Counted from the first letter of the stretch, positions 36,601 to 38,873 are shown. The stretch is 64,000 bases of DNA from Fragum whitleyi (GCA_948146395.1 OX411545.1:19599526-19663525); one strand, 5' to 3'. Notes: generated from the sequence alone by a model not told the origin. Made by a program: numbers and translations.

Positions 36601-37616
36601 GTCACAATATATACATTATGACGTCATTTTTGTGGTTACAGAATAGCGTTGCTATTCGTTCTGAGCTCATTTGCAAAGTTATTTTACTAGTGTAATAACA
36701 CCCATGTAATATCAAAAATATTCAATGGTGTTATTTCACCCCCTAGACGTCTGTTATATTATAAAAGAATATATTGATGGCTCAGCGCGAAACAGTTGTA
36801 ACTGCCAAATGTTTAAAGGCAGTTACAACTGTTTCACACTGAGCCATCGATATGAATTGTGTCCTGTGTTGGTTTGTACAAGAATCAATCTCCTTTTCAA
36901 ACAATTATTTTACAGAACTGAGAAGTCCTAGGTGGTTCCTTTTTTGCGTGACGGTTAACACGTTCCTTTTTATGCCCCCGATAGGGAGGCATCATAAATT
37001 TGACTTGTCCGTCCGTCCGTCTGTCCGTCCGTCTGTCCGTCCGTCCGTCCGTCATTCCGTCCAAAAACTTTAACATTGGCCATAACTTCTAAATCAAAGC
37101 GGTGTCGGGGGCATTGTCATCTTACAGTGACAGCTCTTGTTATCTTATGGTTCTCGTATCATTTACTTTCAGGTTGCTGTTTTTGATGTTCCATTTTTCC
37201 TTGTTCAAAAACTGATATATAATATGTCAGAGACGAACCAAAATGGTGTCTTATCACAGCTCCTTTTAAAACTACCAGAGGGTATTAAAAGGCCATCATT
37301 TGGTGTGAACACCTTTGATAGTGACCCATTCTCAGATTTCGATCAAGAACCAAGGTTCAGTTCATATAGACCACGACATGATCGCTTCAGTTCGAACTTT
37401 GATAGAAAACCTGGATTTAGGGGAAGGTTTAATGACCAAAACAACTTTGATAGAAAACCGGGATTTAGGGGAAGGTTTAATGATCAAAATGATTATTTAG
37501 AATTCAATGATTTTGGTAGAAATAGAGGTTTTGACCGAAGAAAGAGTTTTGACAGAAACAGGGGTTTTGACAAGAGAAGGAATTTTCTCAACAATGAGGA
37601 TGTTGATTCTGACTGA
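1..37616 (+). CDS. DDX21: DDX21/DDX50-like nucleolar RNA helicase, 3' part of gene (13 visible exons)
   Basis: ATP-dependent DEAD-box RNA helicase. In vertebrates DDX21 acts in the nucleolus in rRNA synthesis and processing and unwinds RNA and R-loops; that role is carried over from the family. Joining exons at GT/AG sites in consistent phase gives about 613 residues from exon 2 to the stop. Motifs in order: FPVQ (Q-motif region), ARTGTGKT (I), TPTREL (Ia), GG, TPGR (Ib), DEVD (II, the usual DDX21 form), SAT (III), IIFCNT (IV), ARGLD (V) and [10 protein letters not shown] (VI). A GUCT-like segment follows, and an Arg/Phe-rich tail with FRGRF repeats in place of the vertebrate FRGQR repeats. 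The N-terminal exons lie outside the window. No frameshift or stop was seen. The gene ends 5.3 kb from a convergent IRF gene. DDX50 is the alternative name; DDX21 and DDX50 are vertebrate duplicates, so this is probably the single ancestral form. Confidence 0.93.
33..605. other. Intron with decayed HINE-like sequence
   Basis: No exon is seen. Bases 150-545 hold worn module sequence (CTTGAAACCTTGCATGTG, AAGGTCAT-type strings) like the HINE-L and HINE-B modules elsewhere in the window. Confidence 0.4.
606..836 (+). mobile_element. HINE-E fragment (short internal deletion copy)
   Basis: A 5' hairpin AGCTTACCTGAGC with loop and GTGCTCAAG arm (608-640) is followed by one module (CTGAAACTTGGCAGGGATGT). 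The 3' subterminal copy ACTCAGGTGAGTGA lies at 813-826. The fuller copies are at 24199 and 41414. The CTTG end is not preserved. Confidence 0.6.
952..1191. mobile_element. Palindromic MITE, GGGGCCC family, copy 1
   Basis: Ends are inverted: GGGGGCCCTTTTACTAAAC on the left and TTTAGTAAAACAGGCCCT on the right. The centre is a perfect hairpin, GAATCGTCTTT/AAAGACGATTC, at 1060-1082. A second copy with the same ends lies at 35899-36133. Confidence 0.8.
1340..1668 (+). repeat. Decayed HINE-like modules (family G)
   Basis: Two loose repeats built on GATGGATTTCAAAATAA and AAGTCAAGGTCATA, alike to 9175-9320, 22075-22485 and 34905-35470. No intact terminus is visible, so the class is inferred from resemblance. 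Confidence 0.45.
1672..2700 (+). mobile_element. HINE-F copy 1, with about 5 tandem modules
   Basis: Starts TAGCTCCACTGGC with an imperfect inverted arm GCCACTGGGGCTA, then a GTCCGTCCGTGC microsatellite, then modules of about 155 bp (TATCAACCAAATTTTACATG, GGGCAGAGGTCATTTCTC). The 3' end has a subterminal GTGGAGCGA, a hairpin AGCCATTCATGGCT, and the terminus TTTCTAG followed by T. Both ends were set by comparison with the inverted longer copy at 56138-58308. Confidence 0.85.
2701..3072. other. Intron sequence, nothing recognised
   Basis: Follows the HINE-F terminus and ends at the TTACAG acceptor of the next helicase exon. Repeated TGGGCC/GGCCCA words occur at 2825-3015 but no element boundary could be set. 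Confidence 0.5.
3073..3156 (+). CDS. DDX21: DDX21 exon 2: Q-motif region to start of motif I
   Basis: 84 nt between a TTACAG acceptor and a GTAAGT donor. It encodes [20 protein letters not shown] then KDVIVKA, matching the LFPIQ...GKDLIAQA stretch of vertebrate DDX21. It starts with two bases of a split codon and ends with the first base of the Arg codon of ARTGTGKT. Confidence 0.92.
3221..3433 (-). mobile_element. tRNA-derived SINE, family 2, copy 1
   Basis: On the - strand the head carries a box A-like TGGTCTAGAGGTAGAGCG and a box B-like GAGTTTGATTCCC. The tail ends AAAAAGGTTTAA. An 11-bp target duplication GTTTTATGGTT flanks it (3210-3220 and 3434-3444). The second copy is at 13979-14198. 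Confidence 0.85.
3510..3728. mobile_element. Palindromic MITE, GTGACCCGTCA family, partial
   Basis: The right end GCATGACGGGTCACAT and the inner AGTTCCCAGATGGTCCCTTT match the copy at 14327-14589. The left end is not clear. It stops 25 bp before the 20-nt helicase exon. Confidence 0.6.
3754..3773 (+). CDS. DDX21: DDX21 exon 3: 20-nt microexon with Walker A motif
   Basis: Acceptor TTTACTCTTTCAG and donor GTGAGT bound exactly 20 nt. With the last base of exon 2 it encodes R-T-G-T-G-K-T, the phosphate-binding loop. Phase fits on both sides. Skipping it would shift the frame and destroy the ATPase site. Confidence 0.93.
3825..4051. mobile_element. piggyBac-like MITE, CCCTTGTCATGC family, copy 1
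   Basis: Flanked by TTAA on both sides (3821-3824, 4052-4055). Ends are CCCTTGTCATGCTGAA and TTCAGCACAATAAGGG. TTAA targets with CCC..GGG ends are the piggyBac pattern. There is no coding capacity. Confidence 0.8.
4281..4441. mobile_element. Palindromic MITE, AAGGTAGTGGA family, copy 1
   Basis: Arms AAGGAAGTGGAACC and GGGTCCACTACCTTA with a central GGTTTCCTAATGAAAAT palindrome. Seven copies in the window (also 16061, 34464, 38720, 41141, 42461, 53292) define the ends. Confidence 0.85.
4461..4699. mobile_element. piggyBac-like MITE, CCCTTGTCATGC family, copy 2
   Basis: Ends CCCTTGTCATGCTGAACC and TTCAGCATGACAAGGG; TTAA on the right (4700-4703), a decayed TAAA on the left. Same family as 3825-4051. 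Partial relatives containing the inner CTGCACATATGTGCAG palindrome lie near 12775-12888, 21122-21205 and 40140-40205. Confidence 0.8.
4793..5014. mobile_element. piggyBac-like MITE, CCCTTTCCTG family, copy 1
   Basis: Ends CCCTTTCCTGTTTTAC and AATCAGCAAAGGG with TTAA on the right (5015-5018). It holds a near-perfect inner hairpin GAAGAAATTGCTT/AAGCAATTTCTTC. Nearly identical to 19930-20150, which has TTAA on both sides. Confidence 0.85.
5019..6350. other. Intron with SINE remnants, otherwise nothing recognised
   Basis: 5025-5090 resembles the 3' end of SINE family 1 (CAATATAACTGAAAGATTGT). 5275-5420 looks like a worn tRNA-derived SINE with a box B-like GGGTTTGAGCTCC. 5880-6055 and 6150-6325 hold more worn SINE-1 tail sequence. 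No open frame here resembles a gene. Confidence 0.4.
6352..8043 (+). mobile_element. HINE-D copy 1, three ~300-bp modules plus a second module type
   Basis: 5' hairpin TATGCTCACC...GGAGAGCATA (6352-6375), a CCGTCCGTCC microsatellite, then three modules of about 300 bp (6420-6735, 6736-7034, 7035-7376). Each has its own CCGTCC run and the string GATGCCCTTTACTATAAAC. A shorter pair of modules follows (7575-7870). The 3' end has a CGGGGAGCATAA copy of the arm (8011), the hairpin CCGTCTCTGACGG, then CTCTTG and T. A terminus-like CCATGTCCAACATGG + CTCTTG at about 7969-7989 suggests an older nested end. Confidence 0.82.
8123..8191 (+). CDS. DDX21: DDX21 exon 4: helix after motif I
   Basis: 69 nt, phase 0 to 0, acceptor TATACAG, donor GTAAGG. 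Encodes [20 protein letters not shown] then SPK, matching FSFAIPLIEKL of DDX21 right after GTGKT. Confidence 0.93.
8306..9170 (+). mobile_element. HINE-A copy 1, about 4 tandem modules
   Basis: 5' hairpin TATACCCCCCCACC with loop and GAGGGGGGTATA arm (8306-8340), a GTCTGTCTGTCC/CCGTCCGTCC run, then modules of about 130-140 bp (ATCATGAAACTTTATGCAAA, AGGTCAAAGGTCAAGGTCAC). The arm recurs as GGGGGGTAT at 9138-9146. Terminus AGTTCTAG then TT. Copy 2 is at 13111. Confidence 0.85.
9175..10154. other. Intron: decayed HINE and SINE sequence, a short tandem duplication
   Basis: 9175-9320 is a worn family-G module. 9344-9500 resembles a worn tRNA-derived SINE (box A-like TTAGTTAAGTGGTAAC). 9813-9930 is a recent 59-bp duplication, listed separately. 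The rest shows no recognisable feature. Confidence 0.4.
9813..9930 (+). repeat. 59-bp tandem duplication, two units
   Basis: Units 9813-9871 and 9872-9930 both start ACAGGGTTAAATCTTTAGGC and differ at only a few bases, so the duplication is recent. Confidence 0.9.
10155..10272 (+). CDS. DDX21: DDX21 exon 5: motif Ia
   Basis: 118 nt, acceptor TTTTTCCAG, donor GTTAAT. Encodes [20 protein letters not shown] then [19 protein letters not shown] and one base. Carries motif Ia PTREL and the GG motif of DEAD-box proteins. Confidence 0.92.
10543..10697. mobile_element. Nested hairpin MITE, GGCTCAG...CTGAGCC family
   Basis: An outer hairpin (CATAGCTCAGTGCAAAAC on the left, CACCTTGAGCCAT on the right) is interrupted at its centre by a second, related, near-perfect hairpin (10582-10652, GGGGTCAGTGCAA / TTGCGCTGGCCC). 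Other copies of the hairpin family are at 19105, 22533, 36776, 38321 and 58403. Confidence 0.8.
10833..11018 (+). CDS. DDX21: DDX21 exon 6: motifs Ib and II (DEVD)
   Basis: 186 nt, acceptor CAATTTTAG, donor GTGGGT. Contains [17 protein letters not shown] and [23 protein letters not shown] rather than DEAD is normal for DDX21/DDX50. It starts with two bases and ends with one base of split codons, joining to [12 protein letters not shown] of the next exon. Confidence 0.94.
11158..11205 (+). pseudogene. Decayed duplicate of the 3' end of DDX21 exon 6
   Basis: 48 nt matching about 41 of the 48 bases at 10971-11018, followed by a good GTAAGA donor. Its reading [15 protein letters not shown] parallels [15 protein letters not shown] of the real exon. 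Its phase from the AG at 11157-11158 does not fit insertion between exons 6 and 7, so it looks like a relic and not a used cassette exon. Confidence 0.75.
11243..11585. mobile_element. GCGACCAC-type MITE with central hairpin, copy 1
   Basis: Outer inverted words GTGTTAAGTGACCAC and GTGGTCGCTCGAGCAA. Central hairpin CCCATTAGAATCGTCTT/GAGACAATTCTAATGGG at 11398-11440. Two more copies (19655-20197, 22856-24115) were each broken by a later insertion. Confidence 0.75.
11586..12542. other. Intron, nothing recognised
   Basis: AT-rich. It holds two TGACGTCA palindromes (12383-12410), also found in a similar decayed repeat at 36597-36628, so they are part of a repeat and not a promoter I can support. 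Confidence 0.4.
12543..12613. repeat. 71-bp hairpin
   Basis: Arms ATACGGTTTCTTGTC and GGCAAGAAACCGTAT are nearly perfect. Single copy here; could be a short foldback MITE. Confidence 0.7.
12902..13041 (+). CDS. DDX21: DDX21 exon 7: motif III
   Basis: 140 nt, acceptor ATACTTCAG, donor GTAGGT. Encodes [20 protein letters not shown] then [20 protein letters not shown] and AATTVK. SAT is motif III; the IDLVG matches VDLIG of vertebrate DDX21. Confidence 0.93.
13111..13702 (+). mobile_element. HINE-A copy 2
   Basis: 5' hairpin TATACCCCTACC with loop and GAGGCGGGTATA arm (13111-13143), GTCTGTCTATCTGTCC run, three worn modules, arm copy GGGGGGTATA at 13669-13678, terminus CGTTCTAG followed by TT. 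Same family as 8306-9170. Confidence 0.85.
13979..14198 (-). mobile_element. tRNA-derived SINE, family 2, copy 2
   Basis: - strand head with TGGTTTAGTGGTAGAG (box A-like) and GAGATCGATTCCC (box B-like), same tail as 3221-3433. Flanked by a 9-bp duplication TTGATTGGT (13970-13978, 14199-14207). Confidence 0.85.
14327..14589. mobile_element. Palindromic MITE, GTGACCCGTCA family, full copy
   Basis: Ends ATGTGACCCGTAACAC and GCGTGACAGGTCACAT with AAAGGGACCA/TGGTCCCTTT just inside. Partial relatives at 3510-3728, 36210-36965 and 55430-55612. Confidence 0.78.
14838..16009 (+). mobile_element. HINE-D copy 2, with foreign-looking modules
   Basis: 5' hairpin TGCTCCCCGAAAAATTTTC with CAGGGGAGCA; arm copy CGGGAAGCA at 15978-15986; 3' hairpin CTGTCACCGACAG then CTCTTG and T. 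Bases 15240-15720 are made of AAGGTCA-rich modules not found in copy 1, so the interior was probably exchanged. Confidence 0.75.
16061..16219. mobile_element. Palindromic MITE, AAGGTAGTGGA family, copy 2
   Basis: Arms AAGGAAGTGGACCC and GGTCCACTACC; inner AACCGAGGTTTCCCAATGA. It ends 27 bp before helicase exon 8, so it forms most of the 3' end of that intron. Confidence 0.85.
16247..16441 (+). CDS. DDX21: DDX21 exon 8: motif IV
   Basis: 195 nt, phase 0, acceptor CATTTTCAG, donor GTATAG. Encodes [40 protein letters not shown] and [23 protein letters not shown] is motif IV; LHGDL is the conserved turn before motif V. Confidence 0.94.
16643..17396 (+). mobile_element. HINE-L copy 1
   Basis: Starts TAGCTCTGCTGTTTTTGG; modules contain GAAACTTGGCACACATGTTC and ACCATCAAAAGAGCAATC; ends GGCAGTGCTCTTG then TTT. 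Copies at 37965-38238 and 45835-46122 agree on both ends. 16500-16640 is a worn extra module. Confidence 0.75.
17397..18047. other. Intron, nothing recognised
   Basis: An open frame of 111 codons crosses from the HINE-L modules into this stretch (17302-17637), but has no family resemblance and half of it is repeat. Confidence 0.45.
18048..18475 (+). mobile_element. HINE-B copy 1
   Basis: 5' hairpin TTATGCCCCCGTATC with GATCGGGGGCATA; GTCTGTCTGTCC runs; two modules (CCAATATCTTCAAGCCTATT, GGCATGATGATAGATCTC). Arm copy CGGGGGCAT at 18445-18453, 3' hairpin GTGTTTTACAAACAC, then ATCTTG and TTT. Other copies at 30005, 35591 and 36968. Confidence 0.85.
18517..18655. mobile_element. Palindromic MITE, AGTGTATTTTTCAGTG type
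   Basis: Left arm AGTGTATTTTTCAGTGTG and AGTGCAATTGCC; right arm GGCAATTGCACTTTATAAAT and CACAGTGAAAAGTACACT. Single copy. Confidence 0.7.
18815..18919 (+). CDS. DDX21: DDX21 exon 9: motif V
   Basis: 105 nt, phase 0, acceptor TTTTGTAG, donor GTAAGT. Encodes [20 protein letters not shown] then [20 protein letters not shown] is motif V; the match to DDX21 ([16 protein letters not shown]) is very close. Confidence 0.95.
18985..19060. repeat. Hairpin, GGTACTCATCTGAA type
   Basis: Arms GTGTTGTTGGTACTCATC and GAGTACCCACAACAT around CGTCTTGTTGAGACG. Half-copies of the same words occur at 60098-60122. Confidence 0.65.
19105..19178. mobile_element. Hairpin MITE, GGCTCAG family, copy 2
   Basis: Near-perfect hairpin: ATGGCTTAGCGCAAAACAG and CGCACTGAGCCAT around TAACTGC/GCAGTTA. 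Confidence 0.8.
19349..19632 (+). mobile_element. HINE-A-like decayed copy
   Basis: Starts TATACCCCCCAAAGC with GAGAGGTATA; ends GGGGGATATTAGTCTGC, the HINE-A subterminal form. Shares TTTTTCTTGTCC and AACTTTACATATGTGATCAG with a partner at 30933-31190. Confidence 0.6.
19655..20197. mobile_element. GCGACCAC-type MITE, copy 2, split by insertion
   Basis: Same outer words and central CATTAGAATCATCTTG hairpin as 11243-11585. Broken at 19930-20150 by a piggyBac-like MITE. Confidence 0.75.
19930..20150. mobile_element. piggyBac-like MITE, CCCTTTCCTG family, copy 2 (nested)
   Basis: TTAA on both sides (19926-19929, 20151-20154), ends CCCTTTCCTGTTTTAC and AACAGCAAAGGG, inner GAAGAAATTGCTT hairpin. 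It sits inside the MITE at 19655-20197, so it is the younger insertion. Confidence 0.88.
20198..21282. other. Intron, mostly unassigned
   Basis: 20830-20905 has a loose hairpin (AACATTGTTTTAAATG / CATTAAAGACAATGTT, with AGAAAATGCTG/CAGCATTTTCT inside). 21122-21205 is a worn piggyBac-like MITE fragment. An 87-codon open frame at 20549-20812 shows no recognisable domain. Confidence 0.4.
21283..21402 (+). CDS. DDX21: DDX21 exon 10: motif VI
   Basis: 120 nt, phase 0, acceptor CTCCGACAG, donor GTAAGT. Encodes [20 protein letters not shown] then [30 protein letters not shown] is motif VI (HRSGRTGRAG in vertebrates). Confidence 0.95.
21500..22485. repeat. Decayed HINE-L, HINE-A and family-G modules
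   Basis: 21500-21590 resembles HINE-L; 21770-21990 keeps HINE-A module words (AAGAAGTGCCCTATTGTTTT); 22075-22485 is family G (GGATTTTAAAATTATTTGGC). No intact ends. Confidence 0.5.
22533..22606. mobile_element. Hairpin MITE, GGCTCAG family, copy 3
   Basis: TGGTGGCTCAGTGTGAAACAG and CATGTTGAGCCATC around TGCCTATATATATATAGGCA; near-perfect. Confidence 0.82.
22856..24115. mobile_element. GCGACCAC-type MITE, copy 3, split by insertion
   Basis: Left half 22856-23140 (ATCAAGCAACCATCTG, central AGAATTGTCTCATTGAGACG hairpin); right half 24074-24115 (GACGTGATTGCTTGAG). Interrupted by the 933-bp element at 23141-24073. Confidence 0.7.
23141..24073. mobile_element. 933-bp DNA transposon with repeated TCAAAACGGCCC ends
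   Basis: An 8-bp duplication TGCTTGAT lies on both sides (23133-23140 and 24074-24081), in a MITE whose uninterrupted form is known at 11243. Each end has several copies of TCAAAACGGCCC in inverted orientation (23154-23272 and 23958-24050). The interior is AT-rich and has no transposase. An 8-bp duplication fits hAT or P elements; I cannot choose. Confidence 0.8.
24199..25459 (+). mobile_element. HINE-E copy, about 5 modules
   Basis: 5' hairpin AGCTCATCTGAGCACAAAG then TGCTCAAGGTGAGCT; GTCCGTCGTC run; modules of about 175-180 bp (AACCAGAAGGCAGACAGC, ATGTAGCATCATCTAGTGG). Subterminal CTCAGGTGAGCGA at 25424-25436, 3' hairpin GGACCATCTTGGTCC, then TCTTG and TT. The inverted twin is at 41414-42329. 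Confidence 0.88.
25494..26448 (+). mobile_element. HINE-C, about 4 modules
   Basis: 5' hairpin AGTCCCCTACCGGTGTTCAC with ACCGGAGGGGACT; CCGTCCGTCCGTC run; modules of about 155 bp (GGATCCTGCGATAA, ACTTGGTATATGACTA). Arm copy CCGGTAGGGGACT at 26410-26422, 3' hairpin CCATGTCCAACATGG, then CTCTTG and TT. 26110-26400 is unique sequence within the element. Confidence 0.85.
26449..26914. other. Intron, nothing recognised
   Basis: AT-rich, no repeat shared with the rest of the window and no exon with helicase similarity. Confidence 0.5.
26915..29566 (+). mobile_element. HINE-M, split by a nested HINE-N
   Basis: Starts near AATAATGGGGCTATTC followed by GGTCACCCGGGC; modules of about 175-180 bp (GCTTTGAAACTTAGTACATG, AGCCTCTAGACAAAGATTC). 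Ends with hairpin GCTGTCCTCAGACAGC then CCTTG and TT. A short copy with the same ends lies at 47257-47527. Interrupted at 27767-29357. Confidence 0.78.
27767..29357 (+). mobile_element. HINE-N, ~160-bp tandem array, nested in HINE-M
   Basis: 5' hairpin ATATGCCGCC-GGA-GGCGG-CGTATA, CCGTCCATCCGTCCG run, six very similar modules of about 160 bp (GTCCACTTTTCTTGTCAACG, GAAACTTGGTCAATGTAATC) from 27848 to about 28800, then three diverged ones. Arm copy GGGGGCGTAT at 29327, terminus GGCACTCTTG followed by TT. Flanks rejoin to CCTTTT...GGACTAAG, the uninterrupted HINE-M string seen at 27232. Confidence 0.88.
29567..29824. other. Intron 3' end, nothing recognised
   Basis: AT-rich, ends in TATATTACAG before exon 11. 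Confidence 0.6.
29825..29892 (+). CDS. DDX21: DDX21 exon 11: linker after the helicase core
   Basis: 68 nt, acceptor TATTACAG, donor GTAAGA. Encodes [20 protein letters not shown] then AI and two bases. Corresponds to the KRIGVPSATEIIK...AI stretch of vertebrate DDX21, somewhat shorter. Confidence 0.88.
30005..30626 (+). mobile_element. HINE-B copy 2, three modules
   Basis: TTATGCCCCTGCATGG, GTCTGTCTGTCCGTC run, three modules of about 140 bp (CATTGCCAATATCTTCAAGC), arm copy ACGGGGGCAT at 30592, hairpin GTGTTTCACAAACAC, then ATCTTG and TTT. Confidence 0.85.
30933..31190 (+). mobile_element. HINE-A-like decayed copy
   Basis: TATACCCCCCTCGAAAC start and modules shared with 19349-19632. The 3' end is lost. 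31271-31287 is a run of 17 C, possibly of uncertain length. Confidence 0.5.
31191..31575. other. Intron, decayed modules
   Basis: Weak internal repetition (GTCTGGAGCATTTCTCC, TCTGGAGTATTCTCC) resembling HINE-D short modules; no ends. Confidence 0.4.
31576..31738 (+). CDS. DDX21: DDX21 exon 12: start of the GUCT region
   Basis: 163 nt, acceptor TTTTTTTTAAG, donor GTAAGT. Encodes [40 protein letters not shown] and [27 protein letters not shown] aligns with EEKGAVEALAAAL of DDX21. Confidence 0.92.
31739..32077. other. Intron, nothing recognised
   Basis: AT-rich. It ends in the 13-bp AAGTGAATAACTA that is duplicated around the next SINE. Confidence 0.5.
32078..32314 (+). mobile_element. SINE family 1, 5'-truncated copy
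   Basis: Begins inside the tRNA-like head at box B (GTGGGTTCGATCCC), continues through the shared body (TGAGATAGCAGTCGGAGGC, AATACCAGGAATCCATTG) and ends in a CAAT/TCAA repeat. A 13-bp duplication AAGTGAATAACTA flanks it (32065-32077, 32315-32327), so the truncation happened on insertion. Confidence 0.9.
32328..33136. other. Intron with low-copy repeats
   Basis: GAGCCTGTGTGTGACATTTC recurs at 32422 and 32706 and, worn, at 59100. 32745-32815 (GTGCGGGCGCACAGTC, ATCTTCACTATGTGC) has relatives at 5105-5165 and 59155-59205. No ends resolved. Confidence 0.45.
33137..33268 (+). CDS. DDX21: DDX21 exon 13: GUCT region
   Basis: 132 nt, phase 0, acceptor CTTTATAG, donor GTAAGC. Encodes [40 protein letters not shown] and EDGN. 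It aligns with the MILQCSIEMP...VKGMVFLKGK stretch of the vertebrate GUCT domain, the RNA-binding fold of this subfamily. Confidence 0.88.
33342..33897. mobile_element. 556-bp element with 17-bp perfect terminal inverted repeats
   Basis: TTAAAGCTGCTCTTTCA at 33342-33358 and its exact inverse at 33881-33897. No transposase. The TTAA at each outer edge could be part of a TTAA-type target. Confidence 0.75.
33898..34463. repeat. Decayed HINE-L-like modules
   Basis: 33950-34195 keeps TTGCTGTTTTTAGAGAAAAC, ATGAAACTTGGTTGGTGTAT and AGTATTGGCACCTGTTAG in HINE-L order. 34200-34463 is unassigned. Confidence 0.45.
34464..34620. mobile_element. Palindromic MITE, AAGGTAGTGGA family, copy 3
   Basis: AAGGTAGTTACCC and CTCTACCTT ends, inner TACCAAGGTTTTCCTTATGA; somewhat worn. 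Confidence 0.7.
34675..34862 (+). mobile_element. SINE family 1, old copy
   Basis: AGAGAAATACCAGGAATCC and GCTAAACCCCATTCAAC match the body and tail of SINE-1; the head is badly worn (GTTAGATGTTTGATCCC). Confidence 0.6.
34905..35470 (+). repeat. Decayed family-G modules
   Basis: TTGTCAATATGTCCCAATTT and GATGGATTTCAAATTGATG repeat as in 1340-1668. No ends. Confidence 0.45.
35591..35870 (+). mobile_element. HINE-B copy 3, one module
   Basis: TTATGCCCCTGCATCG with GATCGGGGGCATA, GTCTGTCTGTCTGC, one module, arm copy ACGGGGGCAT at 35836, then hairpin remnant and ATCTTG + TTTT. Confidence 0.85.
35899..36133. mobile_element. Palindromic MITE, GGGGCCC family, copy 2
   Basis: GGGGCCCGTTTTACTAAAC and GTTTAGTAAAACGGGCCCC are perfect inverse ends; TCTTACGA/TCGTAAGA lie inside. 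Same family as 952-1191. Confidence 0.85.
36134..36775. other. Intron with worn palindromes
   Basis: 36370-36470 is a loose palindrome (GTCATCTATAAACAGAT / ATCTGTTTATAGATGA) with a half copy at 21722-21740. 36597-36628 has two TGACGTCA-like words in a repeat also seen at 12383. Confidence 0.5.
36776..36848. mobile_element. Hairpin MITE, GGCTCAG family, copy 4
   Basis: GATGGCTCAGCGCGAAACAG and CACACTGAGCCATC around GTAACTGCC/GGCAGTTAC; near-perfect. Confidence 0.85.
36968..37136 (+). mobile_element. HINE-B copy 4, minimal form (~170 bp)
   Basis: TTATGCCCCCGATAGG with GGGAGGCATCATA, a long CCGTCCGTCTGTCC run, no module array, arm copy TCGGGGGCATT at 37106, hairpin CTGTCACTGTAAGATG-like remnant, then CAGCTCTTG and TT. 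It stops 36 bp before the last helicase exon. Confidence 0.8.
37173..37616 (+). CDS. DDX21: DDX21 last exon: end of GUCT and FRGRF-repeat tail
   Basis: 444 nt to a TGA, acceptor TTACTTTCAG. Begins [14 protein letters not shown], matching GVCFDVPTASV of DDX21. The tail is rich in Phe, Arg, Asp and Asn and includes two tandem 15-residue units [15 protein letters not shown], coded by near-identical 45-bp DNA repeats, then shorter FDRN/FGRN units. Such basic low-complexity tails bind RNA; the vertebrate tail has FRGQR repeats. Confidence 0.94.
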   Translation, partial: VAVFDVPFFLVQKLIYNMSETNQNGVLSQLLLKLPEGIKRPSFGVNTFDSDPFSDFDQEPRFSSYRPRHDRFSSNFDRKPGFRGRFNDQNNFDRKPGFRGRFNDQNDYLEFNDFGRNRGFDRRKSFDRNRGFDKRRNFLNNEDVDSD

Positions 37617-37964
37617 GAGGAGTAGAGATTAGATTAGGGGTAATCCTGTAAAAGGAGGCCAGTGATGAGTGGAAATCCTCTGAATAAAGGATAACCTTGA
37701 GAGGAATTCTTCTAAAAGGAGGGTGTTGTTTCATGATAAATCATTTCTTGTGTTGGCCTTTGAAGTCAAGATTCATTGAGCTCTTGATCATAGAATTCTT
37801 TGGGTCAAAAAATGATTTTAAATGGACAAAAGGACAAAATGTGAAATAATATTAGAAAAAAAACATGCAAACAACACTTAAATAGGCCTATTAAATGTTG
37901 ATATGAATCTTTACAAATGACACAACATAAACAACCAACACTTACAAGTCTATGAATCACATTT
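37617..37964 (+). promoter_or_regulatory. DDX21: DDX21 3' UTR with candidate poly(A) signal
   Basis: AATAAA at 37683-37688, 67 bp after the stop, is the only canonical signal close by. The true cleavage point was not determined. Confidence 0.5.
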
Positions 37965-38238
37965 TTAGCTCTGCTGTTTTTGGAGAAAACCCTGAGCTAT
38001 TGCTATAATCTTGGTGTCGTTGTCAATGTTGTCGTGCAAAAACTTTGACATTTTGTGATATCTTTGGTTCTACTGAAGGCATTCACTTGAAACTGACACA
38101 CATTTTCACTATCAAAAGAGGAGCCAAAACTATCAAGGGGGGTAACTCTTGATACATTTTGTGCAAATTATGCCCATTTTTCAACTTGGATTTGTTACCC
38201 AATAGCCGAGTGTAGGTACCTGCAGGCAGTGCTCTTGT
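37965..38238 (+). mobile_element. HINE-L copy 2, one module
   Basis: TTTTAGCTCTGCTGTTTTTG start, GTTGTCGTGCAAAAAC, one module (GAAACTGACACACATTTTC), GGCAGTGCTCTTG + TTT end. Confidence 0.8.
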
Positions 38239-38320
38239 TTAATATCTTTATGTTATATACAACATACTGGTGTTTTGTATTTCAAAATACCCTTACATTG
38301 TTTAAGTCTAGATCATTTCC

Positions 38321-38393
38321 ATGGCTTAGTTCTAAATAGTTGTAACTCAATATATGTTTATAGGGTGTTACAACTGTTTTGGGCTAAGCCATC
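38321..38393. mobile_element. Hairpin MITE, GGCTCAG family, copy 5
   Basis: CATGGCTTAGTTCTAAATAG and TTTGGGCTAAGCCATC; moderately worn. Confidence 0.75.
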
Positions 38394-38719
38394 AATTTTA
38401 GGACCATGAAATATACACATTAAATATACACTATTTGTTCATTAAATTATTTCACCATGATGCTAAATGGAAAGAACTTTAGGAAAAGTGGTGAGTAAAA
38501 GGGAAAAAATGCTTTTTGATATGCATTTGCATATTTTCACCTTGACTTAACCCATTTCTACTCCACCCTGCATTTTCATTTGAAGGATAAAAGAATCTTT
38601 TTAAAACAATGTGAGAAAAGAAGAAATTGCTTGTTAAAAGAAATTTCAACTCTCCTTTTCAAACAGAGTAAAAAAAAATAAGCAAAATACTTTGAATTGG
38701 TATCAATATATCTGTTTTT
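38394..38719. other. Intergenic, nothing firm
   Basis: Contains a worn GAAGAAATTGCTTG hairpin (38620-38655) like that inside the piggyBac-like MITEs; no ends seen. Confidence 0.45.
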
Positions 38720-38873
38720 AAGGTAGTTGACCCCATAATTCTGCAACGTTTTGAAAGTTGTATCCTTTAACAGTGTTAACCAAGGTTTTCTAATGAAATC
38801 ATTTTGAAACCTTGGTTAACATTGTGAAAGATCATCACGTTGGAAACATGTGGAACTATATGGGTCAAGTACC
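38720..38873. mobile_element. Palindromic MITE, AAGGTAGTGGA family, copy 4
   Basis: AAGGTAGTTGACCC and GGGTCAAGTACC with AACCAAGGTTTTCTAATGA inside. Confidence 0.8.
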
